Shown here piece after piece: positions 46,765 to 57,254 of a stretch of DNA of 64,000 bases. The position numbers and the translations under genes are program-made. How positions within the stretch are numbered: position 1 is the stretch's first letter; each line of letters starts with the position of its first letter. The notes under the pieces are model-generated. The model did not search any database, was not told where the DNA came from, and saw only the letters and a list, made by a program, of their open reading frames with translations. Source of the stretch: CBDEGU01 sp965238045 (GTDB taxonomy: Bacteria > Acidobacteriota > Terriglobia > Bryobacterales > UBA6623); the NCBI GenBank assembly GCA_965238045.1, contig CBDEGU010000007.1, forward strand, positions 186,001-250,000. Direction: 5' to 3'.

Positions 46765-48114
46765 TTATCCCGCTAGTGTCGAACCAAACGGCTCGGTCGC
46801 CTCCCGGAATCGGTCCAGCGGGGCGCCCATGGTTTCTGCGATCGACAGGAATAGCCGAGACATAGAACCGCCCTGGAAATCGATGGCCCGCCCGGTCTTG
46901 ATCCGGCCGCCGCCACTGCCGGCCAGAAGCAATGGAAATTGAGTGCACGTATGGAGGTTTCCGTCCCACATATCGGATCCCATCATGACCATCGAATTGT
47001 CCAGTAACGTGCGCTCCCCTTCTTTCACCTCATCCATCTTCTGCAGCAAATACGTGTATTGGGAGACATGCCAGCGATTGATTAGCTGATATTGGTGCAG
47101 CGAACTCGGCGTTTCCTTGTGGTGGCTTAACGCATGCCACTGAGCAGTGACTCCAGGTAGGAAGCTGAAGTCCATATATTTTGGGCCGTAGCTGTCGAAC
47201 ATGAATGTCAGCACGCGGGTCTTATCCATTCGCAGCGCCAGCACGATCAAATCAAGCATCAAGCGGGTGTGTTCGCGAAAGTTCTCCGGCTGATAGAAAG
47301 CGAAATCCGGCGTCTCGCCTGCACCGCTCGGGTCGTCGGCGTGAAAACGCCGGGAGATGGAAGACCCCTCAGCCTGTTGACGTTGCCAATCGGTCTTTTC
47401 CCGGTCCAGGCGCGCTATCCGCAGCTCCAATTCGCGAATGCCCTCGAAATACTCAGCCAGCGTCTGACTATCCTGCGCGCTGATCCGTTTTTCCAGCTCC
47501 GTTGCCTGGTCGAGCACAAAGTCGAGCACGCTCTCGTCCCGCTTCAACCAGGACTTATCGCCAAACAAAGCCGCGAACGTCATGCTGGGATCGATCTCTT
47601 TGGCAAGAGGCTTGTCAGGGCCCCGCCAGGAGATACTAGAATCGTAGAATCCCCGGCCGCTTCTTGAGGGAGCAATGCCCAGAACCAGCGAACGAAACTC
47701 GGTTTGGTCGCCGATCCGGCCGGCGATCTGCTGATCGAAAGAAATGCCCGAGGCATTATGGTCCCGTCCGCCGGGTTCGCCCGTCAGAAACGCGGCGACC
47801 TTGCCGGCATGTCCGCGCAGTTTGCTCAGATGCAGGTGGGACAAACCCTGAAGGACATTGACCTTGTGCTTGATCACTTCCAGCGGCTCAAGCGTCGGTT
47901 GGAACTCCAGATCTTCGCCCGAACCGCAGGCTCCCCATTCATGCGTATTGACGCCGAGCGGAAAAAAGGCCGTCACAGAGCGAATCGGCGCCTGAGCACC
48001 CGCCTGTTTTGTCGGGGCCGCGGCGAAGGCGGAGGCAGATTCCAGCCACGGAAGAGTGAGGCTCACCCCCGCAGCCTTCAGGAACGATCGGCGATTTGCT
48101 TGATTGTGTCTCAT
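46765..48114 (-). CDS. Tat-exported DUF1552 protein
   Basis: A 449-residue protein with a twin-arginine signal (ANRRSFLKAAGVSLTLPWLE). Family blocks include FFPLGVNTHEWGACGSGEDL, GLSHLHLSKLRGHAGKVAAF, SFDQQIAGRIGD, MLDLIVLALRMDKTRVLTFM and DNSMVMMGSDMWDGNLHT. DUF1552 resembles the DUF1501/sulfatase-like alkaline-phosphatase fold and is nearly always encoded next to DUF1592-type cytochromes. That pairing holds here with a 10-base gap, so the two proteins probably act together outside the cytoplasm; substrate unknown. Confidence 0.9.
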   Translation of the reverse strand: MRHNQANRRSFLKAAGVSLTLPWLESASAFAAAPTKQAGAQAPIRSVTAFFPLGVNTHEWGACGSGEDLEFQPTLEPLEVIKHKVNVLQGLSHLHLSKLRGHAGKVAAFLTGEPGGRDHNASGISFDQQIAGRIGDQTEFRSLVLGIAPSRSGRGFYDSSISWRGPDKPLAKEIDPSMTFAALFGDKSWLKRDESVLDFVLDQATELEKRISAQDSQTLAEYFEGIRELELRIARLDREKTDWQRQQAEGSSISRRFHADDPSGAGETPDFAFYQPENFREHTRLMLDLIVLALRMDKTRVLTFMFDSYGPKYMDFSFLPGVTAQWHALSHHKETPSSLHQYQLINRWHVSQYTYLLQKMDEVKEGERTLLDNSMVMMGSDMWDGNLHTCTQFPLLLAGSGGGRIKTGRAIDFQGGSMSRLFLSIAETMGAPLDRFREATEPFGSTLAG

Positions 48115-48270
48115 GGCTGATGCCCGTGGGGAAACGTCAACTCATTCGTCTGTAATCGGTTAAGCGACGATGCAACTCAGAAAGGCAAAATTGCACAGCC
48201 GTGTCGCGCGCGTGCGTTCACGGCCCCAGCATACACCCTCGCCGCGCCGGACAGCAAGCACTTCGTTCCT

Positions 48271-48308
48271 CTCTGAACCACTCACTCTGAACCACTCACA
48301 CTGAACCC
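48271..48308. repeat. 14-bp tandem repeat
   Basis: CTCTGAACCACTCA is present twice in direct succession, followed by a partial third unit (CACTGAACC). It lies in the 360-base gap between the TonB transporter and DUF1552 genes, which otherwise shows no gene. Confidence 0.8.
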
Positions 48309-48474
48309 TGCGCGCCCCCCCCTCCGCCCGAGGCGCCAGGGAGGCATCTGTCCGCTCACAGACGTTTATTGAGCGGGCTGAATGGACCGTCCTCCTCCCC
48401 CGTCCAGTGGACTCGCAGCGCCCCGGCGCTCAACTTTGCGTTCGTTCGAAGGGCAGTCATCGAAGTGAACGTGA

Positions 48475-51400
48475 TCAAAACTCCACGCGGAGCCCGAACC
48501 AGATCTTACGTTGAGACGATTGGGCTCCGATTTGAGTTCCTGACGTGCGATTGATCTTGCCCGCACTCGCCGAAACGATATTCATGGCCGGGTCGCGCTC
48601 ACGGCTGTTAAAACCGAAGGTCGGGTGGTTGAAGAGATTGTCAAACAGCATCTCATAGCGGAATTTGACTCTCTCAGTGATGTTAAAGAACTTGAACATA
48701 CGCATGTTGAAAATCGTCATGTTGGGAGCTGCGATGATATTGTTCCCCGAGTTTCCAAACCGCCCGATTCCCGCCGGCGGCCGAACGAAGCAGGCAGTAT
48801 CAAACCAGCTGTCAGTCGTACGCTGGCTACTGGGCAGGTTGCCATCGCAGATGCGATCCGGTCGTGACTTGTTAAGGTTGGTGTTGGCGACATCCGCACC
48901 GGTGAAATACGGGGTAAACATACCACCGGTCGCCATGGAAACCAACCCACTGGCCATCCACCCACCGACCACTGCGTCCACTACTTTAGGGGCGCCCGTC
49001 ATGTAGGCGCGCCCTGTGCCGAAGGGCAGCTCCCAGATAAAGTTGGTGATCCAACGGTGCTTAGGGTTGTACTCTTCCGAGCCTCGCTCCCTGCGGCGAT
49101 CATAGGCGTCTTCGATTAAGTCACCGAGAGTGCCACGGGCATCATGAGTGTCGGTGAGGTGCTTTGAAAAAGTGTAGTGCGAGTCGATCTGCAAACCCTT
49201 TGTCATGCGCCGAGTGAACTGGAACTGGAGCGACTGATAACTGCTGGTCCCTCCTGAGTCTGCGAAGATAATGTTGCGATATAAAGGATAGGGCCTTCGA
49301 TCTTGACTAAAGGGTATGTCGCTGGCACGAGGCGTGTTGATATTGCGTCTGTACGGGAGCTGAATGCCGCTGTTCGCAATGTAGGACATCCGTAATCCGT
49401 TCGCCCCAATCTGCTTTTCGATCGTCAAGTTCCATTGGTTCACGTAGGCGTCACGGAGATTCCGTGAGGCCGCGTTGATATTCGTGGTTCCAATGGGAAT
49501 GGGCCGCGCTCCCCCCGCCGCCGGGAAGGCCTGGGGCCAGGCAAAGAAGGGAACTCCGTTGACAATATCGTTATCAAAAGTCTCCGTCGCTGAGAACGGG
49601 CCGGAAGTCATCTGCCTAAACGCCTTGCGTGCTGTGCCATTGAAGTAAATGCCATAGCCGCCGCGAATGACCAGTTCCCAAGGAGTGCGCCAAGCGAGGC
49701 CGAAGCGGGGCGCAATGTTGTTTGTATCGTTGGCAATCAAACTCCGGTCGTTAAAACCTGCCTGTGTCGCGGTGATAACTGGAATCTGTGTGGGAAACAG
49801 AGGATGGATCAGACCCTTCACCTGTTCATTGGGTACAACGAGACTACCCGTGGCAGGGTCGAACGTGGAGATTCGATCGTCCTCCTCCACAAACGGCGGC
49901 ACATAATCGTAGCGCAGTCCCACATTCAAGGTAAGGTCATTCCGTATTTTCCAGTCATCCTGGAGATAGAGCCCGATTTGATCGCGGCGTCCGTAATACT
50001 GTCCGACGGCTGCCGAGCGGGACGCCGTTCTTGGAATGCCCAGAATGAAATCAGCAAACGGTTCCCCGGTGATCTCCCCATTAAACCCGAACGAACCAAA
50101 CTGGGCGCTGGGCGATGTAGGGAAGCGGGCGAATTTCACGTGCCGGACATTGAACCCTGTCTTAATAATATGTGACCCACGGGAAATACTCAGAGCGTTG
50201 GTCATATCCCACTCATTCATTCTATTGGGACTGAACGAGCGAACGCTGATTCCCCTCAAACCTGCGATACTAACCACAGGAATGCCCGACACCTCCGTAC
50301 TCAGCGGCGCCGGATAGCCGGTTAGGCCGATGTCGCTGACGACCTCGGCGCCAAAGACCTTGCTTCCGCTCGGCCAGTTGATTCGCTGCCAGCCCAATCT
50401 TGCTTCGTTCACTACGGTTGGGCTGAGCGTCCAAATGTGAGACATGGCGTGACTATAATTCTTGCGCTGGCGGTTGTAGAACTCAAAGGTGGGTAATCCG
50501 CTACTGTCAACCACCTGAATGTCCGAGATATAGCTGAAGTAGCGATACATGAAGGTCTGGTTATCAGCGATCTGGTGGTCGACGCGTGTGACGAACGCCC
50601 AATCAATGCGATTCCCAGGCACGTCGAAATTTCCGTTGCTGGAGGGAACTAATGGATCGCCGTCATTGGCCGGCGGATAGAAACGGTTCAGGTATTTTTG
50701 CGCCTGCGGATTCAGCCGTTGTGGGGGAATCACGTTCCCAGGAAACTGCTGTCCTGTCGTGGGATCGATGATGGGGTCGAAAGCCGCCCCCGAAAAATCT
50801 CCAGCACGCATCGCGTCGGTGGGAAGATTGTGGATCCGGTTACGCAGGTTCGGAGACACCTTGTAGTCCGTGTGGTAAAAGAAGAACGTCTTGTTCCGTT
50901 TGATGGGGCCGCCGACGTTCCAATACATAAATCGGAGGCGGTCTTCAGGTGTGCTTCTGGAAAAGAACGGGCGGGCGAAAAGCTCGCCTCGACCGTAGAT
51001 AACGTTGAACATTCCGTGAAACTCGTTGCTGCCGCCGCGAGTGGTTTGGTTCATCGTCGCCATTTCCGAGAATTCGGCCGAGTTGTTGACCGAACTAATT
51101 CGCAAATCCTGAACCACCTCGATGTCCATCCACATTTCACTGTTCTGGTTGCCGTCCACCGGGTTGCCGGTGTCCACCCCGTCAATGCGGAAATTGCCTT
51201 GACCGCCGCGGGAGCCATTCATGACGTAGCCCGTGCCGCTCCAGAACGCCGCCGGGGATGTCATCAGCACACAGTAGCTACACCGGGCGGAGGTGGCCAT
51301 GGTAATATTCTGCAATTGGTCGATCACCGTACCGATGCGGCCGCTCTCGGTTTCAATGACAGGTGTCGCGGCAGTGACGGTCACCTGCTCGGTGATGGCA

Positions 51401-51741
51401 CCTATCTCAAGAATGGCATCGATGCGGATCTCGGCACTGGTTCCTAGGAACACCCCAGGCCGGACAAAGGTCTTGAAGCCAGCCGATGTCACCTTGACCG
51501 TGTAGGCCTGCCCGGGCAGAAGCTTATCGACCAGATAGAAGCCTCGGTTGTTGGATGTCGTATTGCGCACGAAGCCGGTGGCCTCGCTTTCCACCGCGAT
51601 CTCGGCGCCGACGACGAGGGCGCCCGTCGCATCCTCGACGGTGCCAAGAATCGAGCCCTGGATTGACTGGGCTCGGAGTGAGGCGGTTAACGCGGTTATA
51701 AAAAGCGCCGCCGTGATCAATAACCAACGATTCGTTCTCAT
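48475..51741 (-). CDS. Oar-like TonB-dependent transporter
   Basis: A 1088-residue outer-membrane transporter of the acidobacterial Oar type. The signal peptide ends at SLRAQS. It is followed by a carboxypeptidase-regulatory-like domain (IQGSILGTVEDATGALVVGA ... GFYLVDKLLPGQAYTVKV). The plug follows (VTVTAATPVIETESG, NGSRGGQGNFRIDGVD), then a long barrel rich in aromatic strand ends and closing with the Phe-terminated WFGLRVEF. The start at 51741 sits behind AGGGGGAACC; the longer frame adds residues before the signal and is rejected. TonB-dependent uptake of large substrates such as oligosaccharides is the family role; it probably feeds the enzymes encoded downstream on the same strand. Confidence 0.9.
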   Translation of the reverse strand: MRTNRWLLITAALFITALTASLRAQSIQGSILGTVEDATGALVVGAEIAVESEATGFVRNTTSNNRGFYLVDKLLPGQAYTVKVTSAGFKTFVRPGVFLGTSAEIRIDAILEIGAITEQVTVTAATPVIETESGRIGTVIDQLQNITMATSARCSYCVLMTSPAAFWSGTGYVMNGSRGGQGNFRIDGVDTGNPVDGNQNSEMWMDIEVVQDLRISSVNNSAEFSEMATMNQTTRGGSNEFHGMFNVIYGRGELFARPFFSRSTPEDRLRFMYWNVGGPIKRNKTFFFYHTDYKVSPNLRNRIHNLPTDAMRAGDFSGAAFDPIIDPTTGQQFPGNVIPPQRLNPQAQKYLNRFYPPANDGDPLVPSSNGNFDVPGNRIDWAFVTRVDHQIADNQTFMYRYFSYISDIQVVDSSGLPTFEFYNRQRKNYSHAMSHIWTLSPTVVNEARLGWQRINWPSGSKVFGAEVVSDIGLTGYPAPLSTEVSGIPVVSIAGLRGISVRSFSPNRMNEWDMTNALSISRGSHIIKTGFNVRHVKFARFPTSPSAQFGSFGFNGEITGEPFADFILGIPRTASRSAAVGQYYGRRDQIGLYLQDDWKIRNDLTLNVGLRYDYVPPFVEEDDRISTFDPATGSLVVPNEQVKGLIHPLFPTQIPVITATQAGFNDRSLIANDTNNIAPRFGLAWRTPWELVIRGGYGIYFNGTARKAFRQMTSGPFSATETFDNDIVNGVPFFAWPQAFPAAGGARPIPIGTTNINAASRNLRDAYVNQWNLTIEKQIGANGLRMSYIANSGIQLPYRRNINTPRASDIPFSQDRRPYPLYRNIIFADSGGTSSYQSLQFQFTRRMTKGLQIDSHYTFSKHLTDTHDARGTLGDLIEDAYDRRRERGSEEYNPKHRWITNFIWELPFGTGRAYMTGAPKVVDAVVGGWMASGLVSMATGGMFTPYFTGADVANTNLNKSRPDRICDGNLPSSQRTTDSWFDTACFVRPPAGIGRFGNSGNNIIAAPNMTIFNMRMFKFFNITERVKFRYEMLFDNLFNHPTFGFNSRERDPAMNIVSASAGKINRTSGTQIGAQSSQRKIWFGLRVEF

Positions 51742-51937
51742 GGTTCCCCCTATGAAACCTATGGCATGCATCCCGGGCAGCCACGCGCATCCGCATCGTT
51801 GCTACTTCCCAAAATCGACCCCGCGAAGGCGTGGCGGAGATATCGAAAGGTCCGAGATACACGATCGTACCAAACTGGATCTAGTATTGTCAACACAACT
51901 TTCACAGAAGTTTCCTCAGATTTTCTGGCCCTCGTAT

Positions 51938-53262
51938 TGTCCCAAAACACGATCGACCAATCTCGGAGGGAGACCGGTGTCGATTTGAGGCTCTCGCCGT
52001 CGACGGTCTAGCGCACGGCGGGCTGCCCGGCGGCACTGACGGCACGTTTCAGTCAGCCTCGAACGCACGTCCGCCGTGGGCTTTGTGCGGTGAAAACGCA
52101 TGGGGAGTTCGGGAGCGCTGAGATCACGCAGCTTGGCGATAGTAATAATTGAGTAGCCCGCCGAGCCGCTCGCGACGTCGCACCGGGGAGCGAACGGCAG
52201 CGCACTGCGGCGGCGGAACGATCAGGCGGTTGTCGAGCCCCTGATGATTGCGCTCGTGATGGTAGTCCAGAACGAATTCCTTGGTCGCATGACGCAACGA
52301 GCGCTCGCCGAACAGAATCATGCGATCCAAGCAGGATTCCTTGATTGTTCGTACGAAACGCTCGGCGTAGGCGTTCAAGTTCGGCAATCGCGCCGGCAGG
52401 CGAACCGACTTCACATCAGCGGCGGTGAGGATTTCGCGAAACTGCGCCGTGAACAGCGGGTCGCGATCGTGAATCAAATAGCGCTTGGCGCGAAGCGAAC
52501 CGTCGACGACATCGGTGAGATTGCGAGCGATCTGCTCCATCCACGCTCCATTCGGACTGGCATGGATCCCGACGATCTCGACTCTTCGCCTCGACAGCTC
52601 AATCACGAACAACACGACAAACCGAACCAAGCCGGAACGAGTCCACACTTCCACCGTGAAGAAGTCGGTTGCGGCAAGCACGTCCCAATGCGTCTCCAGG
52701 AACTCCTTCCAGGTCGTCTTTTTGCGGCGTTCCGGCGCGGGCTCGACACCGTGCGCCTTCAGGGTCCGAACGATCGTGCCGCGTCCGACGCGATGGCCGA
52801 TGTTGGTCAGCGCTCCCTGAATCCTGGTGTAGCCCCAGCAGCGATTCTCCGACGCCATCCGGAGGATGAGCCGCTTGATCCTTGCGGCCAGCGGCGGTCG
52901 TCCCGGACCGCGCTTTGAACTGCCGTCGTACTTACGGGCGATCAACCTGCGATGCCAGGTCAACAGCGTGTCCGGCGTGACGAGCGACGCGACTTCTTTT
53001 AAGACCTTGCGGCCCAGCTTCTTCGCTCTCACCGCCAGACGGCGGCGCTGATCGTCGTTGAGTCGCAGCCGTTTGCCGCCGAGTTGCTCTCGCAGCAGGC
53101 GGTTCTCCTCGCGCAGATAGTCGATGACGTCCTGCTGATGTCGGTTGACCCAACCAGCCAAGACAATCTGGAGGAAGCGAAACGGATCCAGCGGCGGCCC
53201 CATTCAGGGCAGACTAACACGAAATCGCTCGCTGGCCGCCTCCGAGATCAACCTCGTGGACT
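51938..53262. mobile_element. rve-type insertion sequence, copy 1
   Basis: The left end begins TGTCCCAAAACACGATCGAC; a matching inverted CCTCCGAGATCAACCTCGTG lies near 53240-53259. No target duplication found, so the right limit is approximate. A similar left end (TGTCCCAAAACAGGATCGAC) begins copy 2 at 55428, in the same orientation. Confidence 0.6.
52124..53203 (-). CDS. Integrase-core transposase (IS3/IS481-like)
   Basis: A 359-residue transposase with an N-terminal coiled region (YLREENRLLREQLGGKRLRL) and an HTH/HTH_21-like block (RIKRLILRMASENRCWGYTR). Its rve core has Asp in LAATDFFTVEVWT, Asp in RYLIHDRDPLFTAQF and Glu in NAYAERFVRTIKESC. The single fused frame has no programmed frameshift. 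The C-terminus GGLLNYYYRQAA is shared with the truncated copy at 55636. The frame is intact and could be active. Confidence 0.9.
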   Translation of the reverse strand: MGPPLDPFRFLQIVLAGWVNRHQQDVIDYLREENRLLREQLGGKRLRLNDDQRRRLAVRAKKLGRKVLKEVASLVTPDTLLTWHRRLIARKYDGSSKRGPGRPPLAARIKRLILRMASENRCWGYTRIQGALTNIGHRVGRGTIVRTLKAHGVEPAPERRKKTTWKEFLETHWDVLAATDFFTVEVWTRSGLVRFVVLFVIELSRRRVEIVGIHASPNGAWMEQIARNLTDVVDGSLRAKRYLIHDRDPLFTAQFREILTAADVKSVRLPARLPNLNAYAERFVRTIKESCLDRMILFGERSLRHATKEFVLDYHHERNHQGLDNRLIVPPPQCAAVRSPVRRRERLGGLLNYYYRQAA

Positions 53263-53294
53263 TAAGGCAACCTCCTGAAAAGAAGCGTGTTAAC

Positions 53295-53520
53295 ATTCAG
53301 ATGAATTCTGGAACACTACGACCGACTTCTTTGTGCTCGCCCGGCGGAATCGCCATCGCGTCGAAACGCGGGATCTCTGGTCCCCGCCTCAGGTTCTTCA
53401 GATGCATCAGCGGAGCGCGTCCCTTGAGCCGCTTGAGGACCTCCACCGGATCTTCTCCAGCGAGGGTGATCCAGCAGACATCCGGCTGAATGAGTGGGTG
53501 CAGGCAGCGGTTTGTTGGTG
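53295..53520 (-). pseudogene. Sugar-phosphate isomerase/epimerase, C-terminal remnant
   Basis: The minus strand encodes QPDVCWITLAGEDPVEVLKR, then LKGRAPLMHLKNLRRGPE and a short tail to a stop at 53295. This matches the last strand of the xylose-isomerase-like TIM barrel family (GG.DP...I..LKGR...LHLKD). Nothing recognisable lies upstream, and rve-type copy 1 begins right after the end, so it is a remnant. Confidence 0.55.
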
Positions 53521-53662
53521 GTAAGGCGATACCTGGCGAAGACTCGCTTTGCTTAGCCAGAATCCCAGGGCGCGTTTGGGCTCGAAGGTGCGTTGCAAGT
53601 CCAGACTTACACTCGGCCAGATATGGGCTAATAGACGAGACTCCCGTTTCTCAAGGAGTTCC

Positions 53663-55216
53663 TCAGTCATCGCTGGGCTTGTGAGGGTAGCCGCCGTTGG
53701 GGGGGGTCGAAGTAGCCATTGCCGTCGATGTCGACAAAAATCGGGTTGGTAAACGAGAAAGAGCTGAAGTTCTCGAATGGTTTCTCCCAACGACGTTCGG
53801 AAGTTGCAATGACTAAGTACCAGGCATCGGCGGTGGGTTGCACAATGATCTCTTTGGCAAAGCGAACACGTTCTTTGAGATCGACATCTTCGATCGAAAA
53901 GGTCTCGATGACCTTGCCATTCGACACAATCTCGATGTTGTCCACCGGAATCCACGGCGCTGCCTGCACTTCCACACTCAAACTGACGGTCCCGTCACGG
54001 TCGGTGATAATGGAGCCAACCTGGGCCCCATTTGCCTTGAACTCGATAAAGGGACCGAAGGATGCGGTGGAGGCGCGGTTCTTGAGAGCGTTGACAACCT
54101 TGGCAGGGTCGATCTCCCAAGGATTGTCGGTCTGCGATGCCACGTAGTTCCGAGGGTAGCCCGGCAGCGCATTCGGGTAGCTGTGGGTGTCGGTGTTGGC
54201 TACACCGGCGATCAGAATGCCTCGGTTCAGTAGGCTGTACCAGTCCTTAAGCTTCTGATCGACCATAGCGCTGCGGCCGATATGCTCCGTCGGGCTGTCA
54301 GTGAGCGCATTAAAGATCTCGACCTGGTCGAAACCCGTTTCGAAATAGGGGTAGTCGAACTCCGAGGTCTCGCGGTTCAATCGCCCGTCGAAGTATCCAC
54401 TGGTCGGGTTGGGCTCGATTCGCCGCCGCGGATGATTGATCTGTGCGATCTCATCACCCGGATCCTGGCGCAGCAAGCGCAGGAACTCACCTGGCGTGCG
54501 GATGGCCTTTCGATAGTCGCGGTCATCCCAAGGGTTGAGTTCGAGCGGAAAACTGTTGAAGTGACCAAAACTGGTGTCAATCTCGGCCCCGACAACAGAC
54601 TTCATGAAGCGCTCGAGGCGTAGCTCTTTGATGTAAGGTGCATAATCCTTGAGGATGTTTTGAGGATGTTGTGGTCGGTAGCGGTCAGCAGGTCGATCCC
54701 CTCGGCGGCGCAAACGATAGCGCCGTCTCGCATGGCAAACGTTAAGTGCAGGTGAAAGTCCGAAGAGATGAAGCCGCGCGTGTCAATCGCCCGTTCCAGC
54801 GTGCTTGCAAGATAAGTCGTCTTGCCTTCTTCAATCCCGATTCTGTGGTGATCGAGAGTGTACTCAAGACCGCGCGACACATAGACGTCATATTCACCCA
54901 CGGGAAGCGTCTTGACCTCGCGACCCGATGCGGTGACGAGAAAGTTCTTGAACCGGCCAACGGTCGGGAGATCGTTGCGGCCGTCGGCGTAAGCGAAGTA
55001 CAGACGCGAGGGCAGGTGGACGCCCGAGCGCCCCTCGATCACTTCAAAGGAGAGGGTTCCCACGGGCTGATCCGTTTCCATCACGAATCGCTCGTCGGGA
55101 TCGGGGTCCACAGCAGGCACAGCCGCGGTGGTGCCTTGATCGTGCATCACGACCCAGAAAGCGCTTAAGCAAAGAATGAAACCCAACCGGAGGGCGAAAA
55201 TGCGCGTCCAGGACAT
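53663..55216 (-). pseudogene. CehA/McbA-type PHP metallohydrolase, broken by an 11-bp duplication
   Basis: An exported PHP-domain phosphoesterase-like protein. The start at 55216 (behind GGAGGAG) gives the signal LRLGFILCLSAFWVV. The metal motifs DFHLH, TATDHN, GAEIDTSFGHFN and ANTDTHSYP are all present. The frame is disrupted at 54649-54670 where TTGAGGATGTT (plus strand) occurs twice in tandem; removing one copy joins ATDHNILK to DYAPYIKELRLERF. A run of eight G (plus strand, 53699-53706) shifts the C-terminus; with seven it would read YFDPPNGGYPHKPSDD and stop at 53663. Without these two slips the gene would encode about 510 residues. Sequencing error is possible for the homopolymer. Confidence 0.8.
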
Positions 55217-55427
55217 GGGATCTCCTCCTCGTGCACTCGGGTTGTGTCCCCGCGAGTATTGTCGAGATTCTAAGTGCGAGACGGTTCGGCCGATCATGAC
55301 ACCAAGATTGTACCGTTCTGGTATAGATGGCGACAACAACGCTTCCGCTGATCTTTCCCATCGTAGCACAGCCAGGCCCTTGATCTGAGCTGGTTTCGAT
55401 CCCTGCGACGGCCGTGTGAGAGCGTAC

Positions 55428-56565
55428 TGTCCCAAAACAGGATCGACCAATCCCGAGGAAGGCAAACGCGCTCCGGGTTGGCGCAAGGAGGTCACTGCTT
55501 CGCGGTTTACCGGTGCTCAGATACGCTGGCCGGACACGGAGAGGGCGCACCCTACAGGTCGCTCAACCGGCGAGGGGCAACCGAGCGCAGGGGGGCTTTG
55601 CAGGCGGGAACCGCCCGGAGCCGAGTGAGGTGACCTTAGGCGGCTTGCCGATAGTAGTAGTTGAGCATTCCGCCCAGCCGCTGGCGACGCTGGATCGGGG
55701 CGGCCAGATCAGTGTCTGCCGGGCCGGGGAAGATCAACTGATTGTCGAGCCCTTGGTGATTGCGCTCTCGATGATAATGCGCCAGAAACTCACAAGTCGC
55801 ACGGCGCAACGACGGCTCCCCAAAGAAGATCATCCGCTCCAGGCAGGATTCCTTGATCGTCCTTACAAAGCGCTCGGCGTAGGCATTCAGGTTGGGTGAC
55901 CGTGCGGGTAAGCGCACGCTCTCCACTCCCGCCGCAGCCAGCGTCTCGCGAAACTCCGCGGTAAACAGTGGGTCGCGATCGTGGATCAAAAACCTCTTGC
56001 CCACCAGAAACCCATCGACTTCATCGGTCCAGTTTCGAGAGATCTGTGTCATCCAGGCTCCATCGGGCTGAGCTAGCACTCCGGCGATCTCCACTCGCCG
56101 CGTCGAGAGTTCGATCACGAACAGCACCACAACTCGAACCAATCCTGTGCGTGTCCAAACCTCCACGGTGAAGAAGTCGGCGGCAGCCAAAACTTCCCGA
56201 TGGGCCTGCAGGAACTGCTGCCAGCTCGTTTTCCTGCGCCGCTCCGGCGCGGGTTCTAAGCCGTGTTCTTTGAGCGTTCTGGCAATGGTGCCTCGTCCCA
56301 CCCGGTGACCGAGGTTGGCCAACGCTCCCCGAATCCGGGTATAGCCCCAGGTGCTGTTTTCCTGCGCTAGCCGAACGACCAGTTCTCGAATCTGCTCCAT
56401 GACACGAGGCCGTCCGGGACGACGGCGTTGGCTGCCGTCATACTTGCGGGCGATCAACTTTCGATGCCAAACCAGCAGAGTGTCCGGCGTGAAGAGGGAG
56501 GCCACATCGAAAAGCGCTTTGCGTCCGAGCTTCTTGGCCTTCACTGCCAAGCGACGGGTGCTTCC
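55428..56565. mobile_element. rve-type insertion sequence, copy 2, truncated
   Basis: Starts with TGTCCCAAAACAGGATCGAC like copy 1. Homology to copy 1 stops around 56565, where the 5' end of the transposase gene should continue. With copy 1 it flanks the CehA/McbA segment in direct orientation. Confidence 0.6.
55636..56550 (-). pseudogene. Integrase-core transposase lacking its N-terminus
   Basis: About 304 codons aligned with residues 57 onward of the protein at 52124 (AVKAKKLGRKALFDVASLFT, LIARKYDGSQRRRPGRP, ADFFTVEVWTRTGLV, RFLIHDRDPLFTAEF, NAYAERFVRTIKESC, NYYYRQAA). The catalytic domain is complete. There is no ATG at the family start position, and only about five further upstream residues match, so the gene is 5'-truncated. 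Confidence 0.85.
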
Positions 56566-57254
56566 GTCATCCAGTGTTGCTACGCGGCCAGTTGCACTCG
56601 CCTATCGTCGACAATGACCAAGATCGCGGCGTGGGCGAACATCGACTTGACCTTCTCCCATGCCAGCAAAACGATCCTCGACGAGAAGATCTCCCTGAAC
56701 GTGAGCCGCCGCCTCGTCAGACCGGCCTGGATGGCCGGTGTCCTGACCTCTCGTCCGAATTTCGGTGCTTCCGCCATCAACTGTTGCTAGGAGGAGCTTA
56801 AGTGCTTACATTATAAGGCCCTACAGCTGATTTCCGTGTTAGCGACTCCAGCCACCGCCCAAATTGGGCGTATGTGCTTTCTTTAGAAGGAGATGCGGGC
56901 GAGACAACAACACTCGATGACGGAAGCACCTCCCCTTGTCATTGCCCGCGAAAATCTGTACTGCGAACGACCCATAGAACACGCTGAACGCGAGAGCAAC
57001 CACGACGTAGATACATTCCCAGCCACTCATACGATCTCTAGGTTACCCCTCCCAACTCGCCAACACAACCGCTTCTGACGACGTTCACGTTAGAAGCAAC
57101 CGAGCAGGACTCGTTCGTGCTCAACACTCGCTTAGGTTCCGTCAATTTCAGGGGTTCCATAAGGGGTTCCAATTATCAGTCCGTTCTCGTGAGGGTGTCC
57201 AACCAGACGAGCCGTGTTTTCAATAAGTTAGAGGTTGGTTAGGGGCCTGTATCG
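56566..57254. other. Gap without a supported gene
   Basis: About 690 bases. A 66-codon minus-strand frame (56580-56780) and overlapping plus-strand frames lack ribosome-binding sites and family features. Sequence at 57231-57245 (GAGGTTGGTTAGGGG) has a D-loop-like look but does not fold with the tRNA 3' half that follows. Confidence 0.4.

Noticed and set aside
56580..56790. Small ORFs on both strands (66 aa minus, others plus)
   Set aside because: Both strands are open through the same stretch, with no ribosome-binding site or recognisable motif to choose between them.
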